Below, piece after piece: positions 62,616 to 64,000 of a stretch of DNA of 64,000 nt. The DNA is from VXMO01 sp965219405 (GTDB lineage Bacteria; Chloroflexota; Dehalococcoidia; UBA6926), in assembly GCA_965219405.1 (NCBI GenBank), contig OZ244736.1, forward strand, positions 1,550,001 through 1,614,000, in the 5' to 3' direction. The stretch's first letter is position 1; each line of letters begins with the position of its first letter. Position numbers and translations under genes: made by a program. The notes below the pieces were generated by a model. It was given only the letters and a program-made list of their open reading frames with translations. It was not told the origin of the DNA and made no database searches.

Positions 62616-64000
62616 ATGAACTACTCGGAGGCGGTGGCGTGGCTCCTCGGCATGACCAACTTTGAGCGCCCCGTCTCGCCGTCAGATCCAACGGAGTCCG
62701 ATAACCCTGATGTCCCCATCGCCACTCGCCGCTGGAACCTCGACCGCGTCCGCGAGCTTCTGCATCGCCTTGATAACCCTCACGTCGGCCCTGTAACGCT
62801 CCACGTCGCGGGCACAAAAGGCAAGGGCAGCACCTGCGCCCTCCTCGCCTCCGCCCTCACAACCTCCGGCTACCGCGCCGGCCTGTTCACCTCTCCCCAT
62901 CTCCACACCATCCGGGAGCGTATCGCCGTCAACGGCTACCCCTGCTCCGAAGACGATTTTGTCGAGGCCGCCCGCGCAGTCAAACCCGCCGTTGACGCAG
63001 TAAATGCCGACGGCTCTTTCGGCGGCATCACAACATTCGAGGCGCTAACCGCCATGGCGTTCGTCACGTTCCGCGCGCAGAACGTCGATATGCAGGTCAT
63101 CGAGGTTGGGCTTGGCGGGCGGCTCGACTCCACCAACGTCGTCGAACCCGCCGTCACCGGCATCACGTCCATCAGCCTCGACCACGAGGCATTCCTCGGC
63201 TCGACGATCCGCGAAATCGCCACCGAAAAGGCGGGCATCATCAAGCCCGGCGTGCCCGTCATCTCAGCCCCGCAGGAGTCCGACGCCGCGGACGTCATCA
63301 TCGCCCGCAGCGAGGATCTCGGCGCTCCGCTGACCCTGCTCAGGCGTGATGTCTTCTGGAGGAATGAGTCCGCCACGTTATCAGGCCAGGACTTCACCAT
63401 GTGGGGCAGAATCGGTGACCGCGACGTTGAGCACCAACTTCGCACAAGCCTGCTCGGCGAGCATCAGTTGGAGAACGCCTCACTCGCCATGGCCATGCTG
63501 GAGTGCCTGCGTGACCTGCACTACCCTGTTCCCTACGATGACATCTACACGGGATTCAGCGGCGTCACGTGGCCCGGTCGGATGGAGATTCTCAGCGAGT
63601 CCCCCCTGATCGTGGCGGACGGCGCGCACAACCCTTGGTCGGCAACCCGGCTGGCTGAGACAATTAGGGAGACGTTTCCGGAACGTGAGGTGCAGTTGGT
63701 ACTCGGCGCGGCATCGGACAAGGACGTTAGCGGCATCGCGCGGGAGATTGGCGTCGTTGCCTCCGGCGCGTTTGCAACGAGCTCCCGCAGCCCGCGCTCC
63801 ATGTCCCCGGATGACGTAGCAGATACACTATGGGAGGCGGGAGTCCCAGTGAGGCCGGAGAACACAGTCGCTGCGGCCATTGAACGGGCGAAATTGGAGG
63901 GCGGCCCCTCCGCGCTCATTCTCATCACGGGGTCACTATTCGTCGTGGCTGAGGCGAGGGAGCATGTGCTCGGCGTCAAGCCGGACGAATCCGCCTACTG
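62616..64000 (+). CDS. folC: Folylpolyglutamate synthase / dihydrofolate synthase, 3' end at window edge
   Basis: Adds glutamate to dihydropteroate or tetrahydrofolate. At least 461 residues: MNYSEAVAWLLGMTNFERP at the start, the P-loop VAGTKGKGSTCALLASAL, FTSPHLHTIRERIAVNG, VIEVGLGGRLDSTNVV, ISLDHEAFLGSTI, EKAGIIKPGVPVI, and the C-terminal domain with VADGAHNPWSA. The last bases read TAC TG, so a stop one base outside the window would give a normal length. Divergent from alaS. Confidence 0.95.
   Translation, partial: MNYSEAVAWLLGMTNFERPVSPSDPTESDNPDVPIATRRWNLDRVRELLHRLDNPHVGPVTLHVAGTKGKGSTCALLASALTTSGYRAGLFTSPHLHTIRERIAVNGYPCSEDDFVEAARAVKPAVDAVNADGSFGGITTFEALTAMAFVTFRAQNVDMQVIEVGLGGRLDSTNVVEPAVTGITSISLDHEAFLGSTIREIATEKAGIIKPGVPVISAPQESDAADVIIARSEDLGAPLTLLRRDVFWRNESATLSGQDFTMWGRIGDRDVEHQLRTSLLGEHQLENASLAMAMLECLRDLHYPVPYDDIYTGFSGVTWPGRMEILSESPLIVADGAHNPWSATRLAETIRETFPEREVQLVLGAASDKDVSGIAREIGVVASGAFATSSRSPRSMSPDDVADTLWEAGVPVRPENTVAAAIERAKLEGGPSALILITGSLFVVAEAREHVLGVKPDESAY

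Overview
The window is a high-GC bacterial chromosome segment with dense, short-spaced, mostly operonic genes and strong GCC/CTC/ATC codon bias. Gene content points to Chloroflexota, most likely a Dehalococcoidia/SAR202-like lineage. The clues are the Chlor_Arch_YYY (DUF2298) giant membrane protein, the serA plus class V aminotransferase pair, lipoproteins with long Thr/Pro-rich linkers, and TTG/GTG starts. The assignment is an inference from gene families, not from a marker-gene tree. The organism must decode UGA as selenocysteine, although no sel genes lie in the window.

Layout. 0-21 kb (+ strand) is housekeeping: prolyl-tRNA synthetase (5' end cut off), a PadR regulator, a CPBP protease, trpA, chorismate mutase, ribF, a class V aminotransferase with serA, ligA, pth, a secreted zincin lipoprotein, enolase and GAPDH, a 1442-residue glycosyltransferase/DUF2298 membrane protein and two small envelope proteins. 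21-27 kb (- strand) holds a potassium-uptake module (TrkH with three TrkA-type proteins), a universal stress protein, a HIT protein and a metallo-beta-lactamase-fold protein, then a DsbA/FrnE-family oxidoreductase whose first active-site residue is encoded by in-frame UGA. 27-37 kb (+) carries sufB-sufD, a strongly divergent DXR-like protein, a solute-binding lipoprotein, a PHP phosphoesterase, two hot-dog-fold proteins and a gamma-carbonic-anhydrase-like protein.

37-47 kb is the accessory part. tRNA-Met(CAT) and tRNA-Val(CAC) are followed by a 4 kb islet bounded by a 15-bp direct repeat of the tRNA-Val 3' end. It carries one large beta-propeller surface protein. Beyond it come a putative zincin lipoprotein, an AmiS/UreI-like membrane protein, a PrkA kinase and a YgjP-type metallopeptidase.

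47-52 kb holds the most striking system: a divergently arranged glycine/sarcosine/betaine-reductase-like cluster, grdE-grdB on the - strand and grdC-grdA-glutaredoxin on the + strand. Both GrdB and GrdA need UGA-encoded selenocysteine. It lacks grdD, the subunit that forms acetyl phosphate in the classical enzyme, and GrdB has Ser where I recall Cys next to the selenocysteine. This may be an undescribed variant of the pathway.

52-64 kb returns to housekeeping: RNase P RNA, a fused shikimate kinase/dehydroquinate synthase with aroC, aroE and ruvX (- strand), two SDR-type proteins, a Phd/VapC toxin-antitoxin pair with a palindromic operator, alaS, and divergent folC running to the right edge. 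Short dispersed repeats of the 'GTTCGCCCTGAGCNTGTCGAAGG' and 'CCGTCATTCC' types fill many gaps between operons.
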